From the NCBI GenBank assembly GCA_016716125.1, contig JADJWZ010000036.1:62001-126000 (forward strand): DNA of 64,000 nt, written 5' to 3'. The stretch comes from Ignavibacteria bacterium. Its GTDB lineage: Bacteria > Bacteroidota > Ignavibacteria > Tepidaquicellales > Tepidaquicellaceae. How positions within the stretch are numbered: position 1 is the first letter of the stretch; each line of letters begins with the position of its first letter. The position numbers and the translations under genes were made by a program. A model generated the notes under the pieces. It saw only the letters and a program-made list of their open reading frames with translations, did no database searches and had not been told where the DNA came from. Below, piece after piece: positions 17,610 to 26,572 of this stretch.

Positions 17610-18359
17610 TTGGACAGGGAAAATAAAGACACTGTAAAAGAAAAAGACAAACTTTCATACGATGTTTACAACGACCGGACATTTGCGGAAAGTTACTCCA
17701 ATAAGATTGAGTATAATTCTCACAATGCATTATATGAGAGACCGGCCGTAAGATCATTACTCGGCGACATTGCAGGAAAGAAAATACTTGATGCAGGATG
17801 CGGACCCGGTGTACTTAGTTCTGAACTGATTGACAATGGCGCTATACTTACATCAGCTGATTACAGCCCGGAGATGATCAGACTTACAAAGGAAAGGACT
17901 GAGAATAAAGCCCGTGCGCTTGAATTAAATTTAAATAAGCCAATGGATATATTTAAAGATGAAGAGTTTGATATTATTGTTTCATCCCTTACAATTCATT
18001 ATTTAAAAGATCTCACGCTTTTTTTCAGCGAGTGCAACAGAGTATTAAGGAAAGACGGAATGATGGTATTTTCAACTCACCATCCGTTTATGGATTTTTC
18101 TTTTCATTCGGACGGTAAGTATTTTGAGACAGAGCTTGTAAAGGATGTATGGCCTTCATATAATATCAGTATGGAATTTTACAGAAGACCATTGAGTGAA
18201 TTATTCAGTACTGTGAGACAGGCTGAATTTACAGTTGATGAGATACTTGAACCGCTGCCTTCGGAAAAATGCAAAGAGAAATTCCCGGATGCTTATGATG
18301 TACTTTCAAAGAAACCCTGGTTTATAATTTTCAAATTAAAAAAACTTACAGAAGAATGA
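17610..18359 (+). CDS. Class I SAM-dependent methyltransferase
   Basis: This 249-residue methyltransferase has motif I ILDAGCGPGV (about residues 59-68), acidic motif II around SADYSPEM and post-motif DIIVSSLTIHYLKDL. The pattern fits methyltransferase family 11/25 enzymes acting on small molecules; the substrate is unknown. The frame begins at TTG (17610). TTG starts recur in this genome, so this is accepted. Its stop overlaps the next gene's ATG (ATGA at 18356), so it is coupled to the nitrilase. Confidence 0.88.
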   Translation: MDRENKDTVKEKDKLSYDVYNDRTFAESYSNKIEYNSHNALYERPAVRSLLGDIAGKKILDAGCGPGVLSSELIDNGAILTSADYSPEMIRLTKERTENKARALELNLNKPMDIFKDEEFDIIVSSLTIHYLKDLTLFFSECNRVLRKDGMMVFSTHHPFMDFSFHSDGKYFETELVKDVWPSYNISMEFYRRPLSELFSTVRQAEFTVDEILEPLPSEKCKEKFPDAYDVLSKKPWFIIFKLKKLTEE

Positions 18360-19162
18360 AAGCAGGATATTTACAGTTCAGACCGGTATTCGGAGATCCT
18401 GATGCAAATATTAAGAAGATCAGAAAACTTACAGGCAGAAAAAGATTCGATCTGATGGTGCTTCCGGAGCTTGCAAATTCGGGATATTTATTTTCCAACA
18501 AGAACGAACTGATAGAATTATCCGAAAAAATTCCCGGCGGAAAATTCTGCAGTGCATTAAAAGAAATATGTTATAAAAACAACGGACATATTGTCTCGGG
18601 TATTTGCGAAAGATCAGGAAATAAATTTTATAACTCTTCTATATTAGTATATCCTGACGGAAAAATAATCACATACAGAAAGATACATTTGTTTAACACT
18701 GAAAAAAAGTGGTTCTCACCTGGTAATCTTCCTTTAAAAGTAAGCGAGATCAGACTGCATAATTCCGAAAGAGTAAAGACCGGTATGATGATCTGCTTCG
18801 ACTGGATATTCCCTGAGACAGCGCGTACATTAGCATTGCAGGGCGCGCAGATAATCTGCCATCCGTCAAATCTTGTAATGCAGTATTGTCAGAAGGCAAT
18901 GTTTACAAGAGCGCTGGAGAATCATATATTTACAATTACTGCAAACAGAACAGGGAAAGATGTAAAGTGCGACGGTGAAATTTCTTTTACCGGACAGAGT
19001 GTAATCCTTTCTCCGAGGGGAAAATACCTATATAAAGGATCGAAGAACCGGGATGAGTGTGTGATACTGGATATAGATCCTTCAGAAGCATTGAACAAAA
19101 ATATTAATCCTAAGAATAATCTATATACTGACAGAAGAAAAGAATTTTACAAGCTGCATTAA
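18356..19162 (+). CDS. Nitrilase/omega-amidase superfamily hydrolase
   Basis: This 268-residue carbon-nitrogen hydrolase has the Glu-Lys-Cys catalytic set: Glu in VLPELANSGY, Lys in YRKIHLF and Cys in MMICFDWIFPE. The usual second glutamate region follows (ARTLALQGAQIICHPSN). The preferred amide or nitrile substrate is not evident. It sits in a run of small-molecule enzymes with the upstream methyltransferase and downstream alpha/beta hydrolase and acetyltransferase, probably one transcript. Confidence 0.9.
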   Translation: MKAGYLQFRPVFGDPDANIKKIRKLTGRKRFDLMVLPELANSGYLFSNKNELIELSEKIPGGKFCSALKEICYKNNGHIVSGICERSGNKFYNSSILVYPDGKIITYRKIHLFNTEKKWFSPGNLPLKVSEIRLHNSERVKTGMMICFDWIFPETARTLALQGAQIICHPSNLVMQYCQKAMFTRALENHIFTITANRTGKDVKCDGEISFTGQSVILSPRGKYLYKGSKNRDECVILDIDPSEALNKNINPKNNLYTDRRKEFYKLH

Positions 19163-19196
19163 TTTTCACAAATAATATTTCATACCGTTTCATTAA

Positions 19197-19883
19197 TTGA
19201 AAGATTTAATTTTATTACACGGGGCAATAGGTTCTTCAGAACAATTGGAAAAAATTGCCGAAAATCTGAAAAGTGATTTCCGTATAACGTTACTGAATTT
19301 TTCCGGACACGGGGGAAAGGAGATACCGGATGAGAAATTCAGCATAGAGATGTTTGCAGGTGATGCATTAAATTTACTTGAGAAGAGCCGGATTGATAAC
19401 GCTGATATATTCGGATACAGTATGGGCGGATATGTAGCGTTGTATATTGCGCGGTATTATCCGGGAAAGCTGAACAGGATTTACACGCTCGGAACAAAAT
19501 TCGAATGGAATCCTGAGATCTCGCAAAGAGAGATCAGGATGCTGAACCCTGAAAAGATTAAAGAGAAGCTGCCTGAATATGCAAATGAGTTAAGTAAAAG
19601 GCATTCACCTGAAGACTGGAAAATTGTATTAAGAAAAACTTCAGAAATGATGACAGATATGGGAAATAAAAATCCTTTAACAGATGAAGATTTTAAATTG
19701 ATCGATAACGAAATAATGATAAGCGTCGGAGATTCGGATAAAATGGTTTCTGTAGAAGAAAGCAAACACGTTTCGAACTTGCTGAAGAACGGCCGGTTTA
19801 TGCTATTGCCGGATACACTGCATCCGATAGAGAAAGTTTCAGTTGATTTGATCACTAATGCCATAAGAGATTTTTTTAAATAA
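19197..19883 (+). CDS. Alpha/beta-hydrolase fold protein
   Basis: This 228-residue protein has the oxyanion segment LLHGAIGS, the nucleophile elbow GYSMGG, a late Asp (SVGDSDKM) and a His near the C-terminus (DTLHPIE), a complete alpha/beta-hydrolase triad. It resembles small esterase- or MenH/BioH-like proteins, and the substrate is unknown. The start is a TTG at 19197, directly before the conserved first strand. It is 34 bp downstream of the nitrilase gene. Confidence 0.87.
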   Translation: MKDLILLHGAIGSSEQLEKIAENLKSDFRITLLNFSGHGGKEIPDEKFSIEMFAGDALNLLEKSRIDNADIFGYSMGGYVALYIARYYPGKLNRIYTLGTKFEWNPEISQREIRMLNPEKIKEKLPEYANELSKRHSPEDWKIVLRKTSEMMTDMGNKNPLTDEDFKLIDNEIMISVGDSDKMVSVEESKHVSNLLKNGRFMLLPDTLHPIEKVSVDLITNAIRDFFK

Positions 19884-19892
19884 TATTCTGAA

Positions 19893-20441
19893 ATGGAAAT
19901 AATAGTTGACAGGGAAATAAGATTAGAATCAGTGAAAGAAATTCACGCTGATGAAATTTTTGACTTAACAGAAAGGAACAGGGAGTTTCTCAATAAATGG
20001 CTGCCGTGGGTGAAGTATACAAGATCGAAGAAGGACACTTTAATTTTCATAGAGGAATCAATAGAGAGAATGAAGAACAAAACCAGTTTACAAACAACAA
20101 TATTTTACAAAGGTAAAACCGCAGGATTGATCGGACTTGTTGAGATCAGCTATATCAGAAATGTAACGGAGATCGGATACTGGCTTGGCGAAGAATTCAC
20201 AGGTAAAGGAATTATGACTAAGGCATGTGAAGCTATTACAGATTATACATTCTTAAATACAGGATTGAACAGAATAAATATCTTATGCGATATTAATAAT
20301 GAAAAGAGCCGGATGATACCGGAGAGACTTAGGTATTTCAATCAGGGAATACTTGAAAGAGATGGTGTTGTAAACGGAGAATTCGTTTCACATTTTCATT
20401 TTGTAATGTGGAGAGATAAATGGAAGAAAAGAAAAGCTTAA
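19893..20441 (+). CDS. GNAT N-acetyltransferase, RimJ/RimL type
   Basis: This 182-residue acetyltransferase of the RimJ/RimL branch has an N-terminal REIRLESVKEIHADEIF segment. WLPWVKYTRSKKDT, IGYWLGEEFTGKGIMTKA (the acetyl-CoA pyrophosphate loop) and a LNRINILCDINNEKS helix follow. Such enzymes acetylate N-termini of ribosomal proteins or small amines; the target cannot be told. It is the last gene of the 17610-20441 run and is 9 bp after the hydrolase. Confidence 0.9.
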   Translation: MEIIVDREIRLESVKEIHADEIFDLTERNREFLNKWLPWVKYTRSKKDTLIFIEESIERMKNKTSLQTTIFYKGKTAGLIGLVEISYIRNVTEIGYWLGEEFTGKGIMTKACEAITDYTFLNTGLNRINILCDINNEKSRMIPERLRYFNQGILERDGVVNGEFVSHFHFVMWRDKWKKRKA

Positions 20442-20472
20442 AGTAAAAAATAAAAAACTCAGAATAAAAAAT

Positions 20473-21540
20473 TCATTTATACTCGAGCTTTACATCATCA
20501 GTTAAAGGATGCGACTGACAAGTAAGAATGTATCCATCTTCAATTTCAGAATCAGAGAGACCTTCGCGTTCATCCATTTTCACTTTACCGGAATATAATT
20601 TAGCTCGGCAGGTTGAGCAAATACCGCTGCGGCAGGAAAACGGCGGATTCAGATCTGAATCAAGAGCTGCATCAAGAATTACTTTTCCTGAGGGAACAAC
20701 AACTTCGTGTTCATTTCCGTCAAGTATAATTCTGATTCTTTTATCCTGATAATTCTTTAAATCACTTTCGTCATCAGACTCGGCAGCAGCAGGCGCTTTA
20801 AAATATTCTATATGAACATTCTCATCTGGAATATTTTTCATTTCGAGAAAAGTTTTCACTAACGTCATCATATCGACCGGACCGCAGATGAAAAATTCTT
20901 TACTGTTAAAATTTATATTTTCCGGTTTACTAAAAAGTGATTCAATATCAATTATATTCATCAGACCTTTAAAGCCATTCCATCCGGACTCATATTCCGT
21001 CAGCGAATAATGAAGACTAAAACGATTATTATATTTAACATGAAGTTCGTCGAGTTCATCTTTAAACATAATGCTCTGCATAGTATTATTTCCGTAATAA
21101 AGTACAATCCGGCTTTCAGGTTCTTTAATTAAAACTGATTTCAGAATAGAGTAAACTGGAGTAATACCGCTGCCGCCGGCAATAAGGAAATAAAGTTTTT
21201 TATTCATCGGATGCAGTTCGGTGAAAAAATTTCCCTGCGGCGGATAAGAAAAAATTGTATCGCCTGCATTAACAGAATGAAAGAGATAAGAGGAAACAAT
21301 TCCGTCTTTAACAATTTTTGAAGCAAATGAATAGTCAGTGTCTGTATAGGGCGAAGAGCATAGGGAATACTCTCGGCTGTACTCTGCGCCGTTGATACTA
21401 ATTTTTATTGAAAGGTATTGACCCTGATGATATGCGAAAATGGTTTTGAGTTCGTCTGGAATATCTAGAGAAATTTTTACGGAATCGGGAGTAAGGAAAG
21501 ATTTTTTTGATACTTTGATCGGGTACAGTTTCAGAGACAT
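20473..21540 (-). CDS. PaaE/HmpX-like flavin reductase with [2Fe-2S] ferredoxin domain
   Basis: This 355-residue electron-transfer protein has three domains. An FAD-binding barrel carries REYSLCSSPY. An NAD(P)-binding domain has IAGGSGITPVYSIL and CGPVDMM. A C-terminal plant-type [2Fe-2S] ferredoxin domain holds CRSGICSTC and a fourth Cys in ILTCQSHP. It would pass electrons from NAD(P)H to an oxygenase or desaturase. No paaABC-like partner is nearby, so its physiological partner is unknown. It lies alone, downstream of the suf operon in the same orientation, separated by palindromic terminator-like repeats. Confidence 0.9.
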   Translation of the reverse strand: MSLKLYPIKVSKKSFLTPDSVKISLDIPDELKTIFAYHQGQYLSIKISINGAEYSREYSLCSSPYTDTDYSFASKIVKDGIVSSYLFHSVNAGDTIFSYPPQGNFFTELHPMNKKLYFLIAGGSGITPVYSILKSVLIKEPESRIVLYYGNNTMQSIMFKDELDELHVKYNNRFSLHYSLTEYESGWNGFKGLMNIIDIESLFSKPENINFNSKEFFICGPVDMMTLVKTFLEMKNIPDENVHIEYFKAPAAAESDDESDLKNYQDKRIRIILDGNEHEVVVPSGKVILDAALDSDLNPPFSCRSGICSTCRAKLYSGKVKMDEREGLSDSEIEDGYILTCQSHPLTDDVKLEYK

Positions 21541-21555
21541 CGGTTGTGTTTTGTT

Positions 21556-21623
21556 AAACCTTCAAGGTTTTGCAAAGTTAAATTTTAAATTAAAAACCTG
21601 TCGTGAAAAACCTGACAGGTTTT
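21556..21623. terminator. AAACCTT and AAAACCTG palindromes after the suf operon
   Basis: Two short palindromes lie between the suf operon end and the reductase gene: AAACCTTCAAGGTTT (21556-21570) and AAAACCTGACAGGTTTT (21607-21623). On the minus strand the second ends in a T run and would act as the suf terminator. A related AAACCTGACAG/CTGTCAGGTTT hairpin is at 31704-31767. Confidence 0.55.
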
Positions 21624-21630
21624 ACTTCCT

Positions 21631-22149
21631 CTATAAAAACCCAAGCTCTAATTTAGCGACTTCGCTCATCATATTCTGATTCCAGGGCGGATCAAATGTA
21701 AGCTGAACCTTGCAGTCATTAACCATCGGATGCTCCCGTACTTTTTGCTCAATCTCACCGGGCAGTATCCCCGCAACAGGACATGACGGCGATGTCAGCG
21801 TCATGACTATCATTACATCTCCGTTTGTAGCAGGGATGACTTCGTAAATTAATCCCAGCTCCCAGACATCCACAGGAATTTCAGGATCGTAACAGGTTTT
21901 TAAAACTTTAATTACTTCTTCTTTAAGTGTTTCAGTATTTATATTTTCTTTACCGGTATTTTCTGAAGTCTGTACATTTTCTATTGGTGTATCTTTTATC
22001 TCAGATGTTACAGGATTACCATTATCGTTTGATGAATTGATCTCTGAAGATTCGGGCGATACTTCTTTACCGGAATCTTCAACACCGGATTCATTTTTCT
22101 CTTCAGGCTTTTCTTCTTTTGAAAAAAGATTTTTTATTTTAGTTAACAT
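21631..22149 (-). CDS. sufT: SufT-like MIP18/DUF59 iron-sulfur assembly protein with acidic N-terminal extension
   Basis: The C-terminal about 100 residues form a MIP18 (DUF59) domain: KTCYDPEIPVDVWELGLIYEV, then MTLTSPSCPVAGILPGEIE and LTFDPPWNQNMMSE. Such proteins help mature iron-sulfur targets and often end suf operons. The first about 70 residues are a Glu/Ser/Asn-rich low-complexity extension not found in typical family members of about 100 residues. It overlaps the sufE 3' end by 11 bases. The symbol is by position and domain. Confidence 0.85.
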   Translation of the reverse strand: MLTKIKNLFSKEEKPEEKNESGVEDSGKEVSPESSEINSSNDNGNPVTSEIKDTPIENVQTSENTGKENINTETLKEEVIKVLKTCYDPEIPVDVWELGLIYEVIPATNGDVMIVMTLTSPSCPVAGILPGEIEQKVREHPMVNDCKVQLTFDPPWNQNMMSEVAKLELGFL

Positions 22150-22576
22150 TTTCTCCGGAATATTTTATTGCAAAATTTTTCATTTTATTTATCATAGCGT
22201 TTAATCCGTTTGCCCTGTTTGGAGACAGGTGTTCTTTAAGTCCGATTTTATTCAGAAAATCCATTTCAGCATTTTTAATTTCTTCCGGTTTATTTCCTGA
22301 TAAGACTTCTATAAGCAGAGAAATTATGCCCTTGGTAATTATTGCATCACTGTCAGCTTTATAATAAAGAAGACCGTCTTTCATTTCAGCATTGAGCCAT
22401 ACTTTCGACTGACAGCCTTTTACTTCGTATAACTCATTCTTGTAATTTTCATCTATCAGAGGAAGCTTCTTCCCAAGTTCAATAATGTATTCATATTTAC
22501 TCATCCAGTCGTCAAATAAACTAAAGTCATCTACAATCTGATCTTCTTTTTGAGTTATAGTTTTTGTTTCCGTCAT
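22139..22576 (-). CDS. sufE: Cysteine desulfuration protein SufE
   Basis: This 145-residue SufE accepts persulfide sulfur from SufS and passes it to the SufBCD scaffold. Acceptor Cys55 is in EVKGCQSKVWL, and the family pattern LIDENYKN...SDAIITKGIISLLIEVLSG is intact. Its ATG overlaps the sufS stop by four bases, so the two partners are translationally coupled. Confidence 0.93.
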   Translation of the reverse strand: MTETKTITQKEDQIVDDFSLFDDWMSKYEYIIELGKKLPLIDENYKNELYEVKGCQSKVWLNAEMKDGLLYYKADSDAIITKGIISLLIEVLSGNKPEEIKNAEMDFLNKIGLKEHLSPNRANGLNAMINKMKNFAIKYSGENVN

Positions 22577-23820
22577 AATAACATTGACTTAACTTTACTT
22601 AAACCTGCTGCCAGTCTGTCTATTTCTTCAAAGGTATTATAAAAAGCAAATGAAGCTCTGACAGTACCGGGCAGTCTGAATCTCTGTTCGATCAGCGGTT
22701 GTGTGCAGTGGAATCCCGTTCTTACTGCAATGCCGAGATTATCCAGAATCGATCCAGTGTCATAAGGATGAATCCCGTTAATAATAAAAGATATAAGACT
22801 CGTTTTGTTTTCAGCAGTTCCGATAATTCTGATATCTCCAATCTCATCGAACAGGTTATCTGCATAACTGAGAAGATCCATTTCACGATTATGTATATTT
22901 TCATGACTAAGTCTTTCAATGAAATCAACTGCGGTTCCCAGCACAATAGCTCCGGCTATATTCGGAGTGCCGGCTTCAAACTTATATGGCAATACATTAA
23001 ATACAGTTTTGTCATAAGAAACGGATTTGATCATTTCACCGCCGTACTGATAAGGCGGCATTGATTCAAGATGTTTTTCCTTTCCGTATAATATCCCAAT
23101 TCCGGTAGGTCCGTACATTTTATGTCCGGAGAATGCAAGAAAATCGCAGTCAAGTTTCTGCACATCGATCTTCATATGAGGTGCCGCCTGTGCTGCATCT
23201 AAAACAACAGGCACGTTAAATGAATGAGCGGTCTCAATGATCTCGCTTACAGGATTAATTGTACCCAGTGAATTTGAAACATAAACTACGGAAATTAACT
23301 TCGTCTTTTCATTTACCATCGACTTGAATTCATCAATCATCAGTTCGCCTTTATCATTAACAGGAATGTATTTCAGTGTCGCATTTTTTCTTTCGCAGAG
23401 ATTCTGCCACGGTACAAGATTAGAATGATGCTCCATTTCTGAAATGATCACTTCATCTCCTTCTCCGACCGTTTTATTTCCGAATGATGAAGCAACAAGA
23501 TTGATACCGTCAGTTGTTCCTTTTACAAAAACTATTTCTCCTGCGCTTTGAGCATTAATAAATTTGCGCGCTTTCTCACGGGAATTTTCGTAAGCTTCCG
23601 TAGCTTCTTCGCTTAATGTATGAATACCTCTGTGAACATTACTGTTTATATTTTCATAATATTCACTGATCGCTTTGATTACTGAGAGCGGTTTCTGTGA
23701 AGTTGCGGCATTGTCAAAATATGCGATCGGCTCACCGGAGATCCTTCGCGTAAGGATCGGAAATTCCTCACGCAGTTTAGTAAAATCGATCATTTCCATA
23801 TTAGAAGTTTGCGTATTCAA
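22573..23820 (-). CDS. sufS: Cysteine desulfurase SufS
   Basis: This 415-residue group II PLP-dependent cysteine desulfurase takes sulfur from cysteine for Fe-S clusters. PLP lysine is Lys234 (SGHKMYGPTG), and the catalytic loop cysteine is Cys372 (RTGFHCTQPL). HxxN (MEHHSNLVPW) and the cofactor-stacking region are conserved. It lies 3 bp after sufD and overlaps sufE. Length is normal. Confidence 0.95.
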   Translation of the reverse strand: MNTQTSNMEMIDFTKLREEFPILTRRISGEPIAYFDNAATSQKPLSVIKAISEYYENINSNVHRGIHTLSEEATEAYENSREKARKFINAQSAGEIVFVKGTTDGINLVASSFGNKTVGEGDEVIISEMEHHSNLVPWQNLCERKNATLKYIPVNDKGELMIDEFKSMVNEKTKLISVVYVSNSLGTINPVSEIIETAHSFNVPVVLDAAQAAPHMKIDVQKLDCDFLAFSGHKMYGPTGIGILYGKEKHLESMPPYQYGGEMIKSVSYDKTVFNVLPYKFEAGTPNIAGAIVLGTAVDFIERLSHENIHNREMDLLSYADNLFDEIGDIRIIGTAENKTSLISFIINGIHPYDTGSILDNLGIAVRTGFHCTQPLIEQRFRLPGTVRASFAFYNTFEEIDRLAAGLSKVKSMLL

Positions 23821-23823
23821 AAT

Positions 23824-25176
23824 TTACTTTAATATATTTTTTAATTTCATTTCCATCTTTTCCTCTATATTAATTTTAAATTCCTCGATCTTAATACTGT
23901 CTATCACATCGCTTACAAACGCTTTGAGCAAAAGTGATTTGGCATCTTTATCCCCTATCCCTCTTGATTTGATATAAAACATTTCATCTTCATTGAGCTG
24001 TCCCGAAGTTGCGCCGTGACTGCATTTCACGTCATCAGCGAATATTTCAAGCTGAGGTTTTGAATATATAGTCGCATCGTCGGAAAGAAGTATATTACCG
24101 TTTGACTGATAAGCGTTGGTTTTCTGCGCATCTTCCCTTACCATAATTTTTCCGTTAAAAACTCCTGTGGCATTATCTCCGATAATTCCTTTGTACAATT
24201 CATTGCTGTAACAATTCGGCATTTTGTGATCAGCTAAAGTATGATTATCAACATGCTGTTTACCGGAAAGAAGATATAATCCGAAAAAATGAGATTCCGT
24301 GTTTGTTCCGTCGAAGACTGAATTCAAATCATTTCTGATAATGGATCCGCCCCATGATATCGTTGTATTTGAAAAATGACTGTCCTGCTCCTGATGTACC
24401 TGCGTCATACCGACATGAAATGATTTATCATCTTCATTCTGAATTTTATAATGCTCCGCGTGAGAATTTTTTCCGCAATAGAACTCTGTTACCATATTGG
24501 TAAAACTAAAGTTATCACCGACAGAATAGTAATCTTCCGCAATATAAATTTTACTTCCTTCTTCAATTACAAATAAATTTCTCGGCTGACTGAATACGCT
24601 GTTCTTTTTGGAATCGCTGATATTCAGAATATGGACAGGCGTACTGAGTTCAGTATTTTTTTTCAAATAAATAAAAGCGCCTTCGGGAGAAAATGCGGTA
24701 TTAAGCGCAGCAAGACTTCGGTTTCTATAATCTGCGTACTTCGAATAATGTTTTTCAAAAATCTGCTTATGATTTTTCATTCCTTCTGAAATGCTTCCGA
24801 TAAAAATATTTTCGTTATTTGAAATTACCGATGACAATTCGCTATTGAAAATTCCGTTAATGAATATCAGTAAGTTAACATTGCCGGCTGAAAATATATA
24901 CTTATCAATATCAGCCTGTGTAAAATCAGAACCCGAAAGATCCGGGCTGAATTTAAAATCATGATTCATAACAGGAGAGAGATTTGTATACTTCCACTCT
25001 TCCATTTTTTTAACCGGAAATCCGAGTTTTTCAAATACAGACATTGCATCCGTTCTCAGCTGATTCAAACTTCCGGAAGCGTCTCCGTTAAGCTTGGACT
25101 GATAAGACTGAAATTCATTAATAAGTTTTTTGGTGAGATCCGTTTCGAACGTATTTTCTTTTAAGTTATTTTCCAT
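23824..25176 (-). CDS. sufD: Fe-S cluster assembly scaffold SufD
   Basis: This 450-residue SufD partners with SufB and SufC in the cluster scaffold. It has an N-terminal helical part, the beta-helix core, and a C-terminal segment CSHGATSGQLNEDEMFYIKSRGI that is characteristic of SufB/SufD proteins. Position between sufC and sufS and the shorter length than SufB support the assignment. Confidence 0.93.
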   Translation of the reverse strand: MENNLKENTFETDLTKKLINEFQSYQSKLNGDASGSLNQLRTDAMSVFEKLGFPVKKMEEWKYTNLSPVMNHDFKFSPDLSGSDFTQADIDKYIFSAGNVNLLIFINGIFNSELSSVISNNENIFIGSISEGMKNHKQIFEKHYSKYADYRNRSLAALNTAFSPEGAFIYLKKNTELSTPVHILNISDSKKNSVFSQPRNLFVIEEGSKIYIAEDYYSVGDNFSFTNMVTEFYCGKNSHAEHYKIQNEDDKSFHVGMTQVHQEQDSHFSNTTISWGGSIIRNDLNSVFDGTNTESHFFGLYLLSGKQHVDNHTLADHKMPNCYSNELYKGIIGDNATGVFNGKIMVREDAQKTNAYQSNGNILLSDDATIYSKPQLEIFADDVKCSHGATSGQLNEDEMFYIKSRGIGDKDAKSLLLKAFVSDVIDSIKIEEFKINIEEKMEMKLKNILK

Positions 25177-25212
25177 TTTAATAATAGTTTTGACAAATGA
25201 ATTCAGATATGA

Positions 25213-25986
25213 TCAGACTTCAGCGTTTTCTTTTAAAGCGTTGATAAAATCATATCCGTTTTCTTCAAGCTCCAGAGCGAGTTCCTTCCCGCCTGATCTG
25301 ACAATCTTACCGTCAAACATCACATGCACGAAATCAGGAACTATATAATTCAATAGTCTCTGATAATGTGTAATTACTATAAACGCATTATCCTTTGATT
25401 TCAATTTATTTACTCCGCCTGCAACAATTTTAAGCGCGTCAATATCGAGCCCTGAATCTGTTTCATCGAGTATAGACAATTTCGGCTCGAGCATAGCAAG
25501 CTGAAAAATCTCATTCCTTTTTTTCTCACCGCCGGAAAATCCGACATTGACATATCTGCTCAGCATTTCTGGTTCTATGTTTACTAATTTAGCTTTCTCT
25601 TTCATTGCTTTCAGAAACTCAACCGAGCTCATCGGCTCTTCTCCTTTTGATTTTCTGATCTCATTAATTGCTGTTTTCAGAAAATTAACATTTGACACGC
25701 CGGGAATTTCAATCGGATACTGGAATGCAAGAAATATTCCTTCCCTCGCCCTTTCTTCCGGATCAAGTTCCAGAAGATCTTTTCCGTCATAAATTACTTC
25801 ACCTTCTGTAACGACATAACCTTCACGTCCGGTCAGAACTGAAGCGAGCGTACTTTTACCGGAACCGTTAGGACCCATGATGGCATGTATTTCGCCGGGA
25901 TTTACCGTAAGATTAATTCCTTTCAGGATCTGCTTATCGCCTTCTGAAGTTTCTATTTTTGCTTTTAAGTTTTTTATTGTTAACAT
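25213..25986 (-). CDS. sufC: Fe-S assembly ATPase SufC
   Basis: This 257-residue ABC-type ATPase powers the SufBCD scaffold. The Walker A motif GPNGSGKS is at residues 38-45, the signature FSGGEKKRNE follows, and Walker B with the SufC-typical LDETDSGLDID comes next. The start codon lies only 11 bp from the inserted inverted repeat described at 25998, and no strong ribosome-binding site is visible there, so insertion may have altered its translation. Confidence 0.95.
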   Translation of the reverse strand: MLTIKNLKAKIETSEGDKQILKGINLTVNPGEIHAIMGPNGSGKSTLASVLTGREGYVVTEGEVIYDGKDLLELDPEERAREGIFLAFQYPIEIPGVSNVNFLKTAINEIRKSKGEEPMSSVEFLKAMKEKAKLVNIEPEMLSRYVNVGFSGGEKKRNEIFQLAMLEPKLSILDETDSGLDIDALKIVAGGVNKLKSKDNAFIVITHYQRLLNYIVPDFVHVMFDGKIVRSGGKELALELEENGYDFINALKENAEV

Positions 25987-25997
25987 TGTTTTTTTTT

Positions 25998-26556
25998 ACC
26001 ACAAAGTCACTAAGACACAAAGAAGTTCTAATTGACCTTGGAAATATTAGTTTATAAAATAATTCTTTTGAAACCGTTTTTTAATAGTGGAACATTAAAG
26101 TTTATTAAAATCCTAATGTTTTTAGAAATGTCAATAAGACAAAAAGCTTAAAAACGGTAAATGTCATTAACAGCTTTATAAAATAATTCTTAACCTATTA
26201 TCACCGATATTTTCATAAGTGGAATTTTAACCTGAATCAAATGGCCTTTTTTTTTTTAATTCATGGCAAAAAAGCTTCATATATTCGTTCTAAAAGCCGG
26301 ACCAATTTTTACTGCTTTAAATGCAAATCACTTTCCTTTACTAAAAGTTTCTTCGAACTTTCAAAGTCGGGCATATATGGGGTACTCTTGTGAACAATAA
26401 TAAATGTTATACAACTCCAGTTCCTAAATTAAAATGAACTTTATAAGCGCAGTCAACAATTTCTTTCCCAATTCTTTCTTCCTCTGAAGAAAGTATATCA
26501 AATTTATTCATCGTTAATCCTTTCGTTTTTTCTTGGTGTCTTTGTGACTTAGTGGT
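25998..26556. mobile_element. Decayed GxxExxY cassette bounded by 27-bp inverted repeats
   Basis: Imperfect inverted repeats of 27 bp lie at 25998-26024 and 26530-26556; 24 of 27 positions match by hand. They begin ACCACAAAGTCACTAAGAC and ACCACTAAGTCACAAAGAC respectively. Repeats of the ACCACnAAGnCACnAAG type commonly flank GxxExxY genes, and remnants of such a gene lie between them. The cassette fills the gap between sufB and sufC, which are normally adjacent. It begins 11 bp from the sufC start codon and ends 16 bp from the sufB stop. It is inferred to be a mobile cassette that entered the operon and then decayed. Confidence 0.7.
26052..26511 (-). pseudogene. GxxExxY family gene, degraded
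   Basis: From the ATG at 26511 the minus strand reads MNKFDILSSEEERIGKEIVD and CAYKVHFNLGTGVV, then a stop. This is the N-terminus of a GxxExxY protein. About 110 bases later LLERIYEAF appears in another frame; it should follow the LG.G segment directly and carries the family's E..Y. The C-terminal signature ILINFNVPLLKNGFKRIIL and stop is intact at 26052-26110. Stops, frameshifts and an internal insertion make it non-functional. The family is associated with a PD-(D/E)xK-like fold, and its function is poorly known. Confidence 0.8.
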
Positions 26557-26572
26557 ATATCCGTTTCAAATT

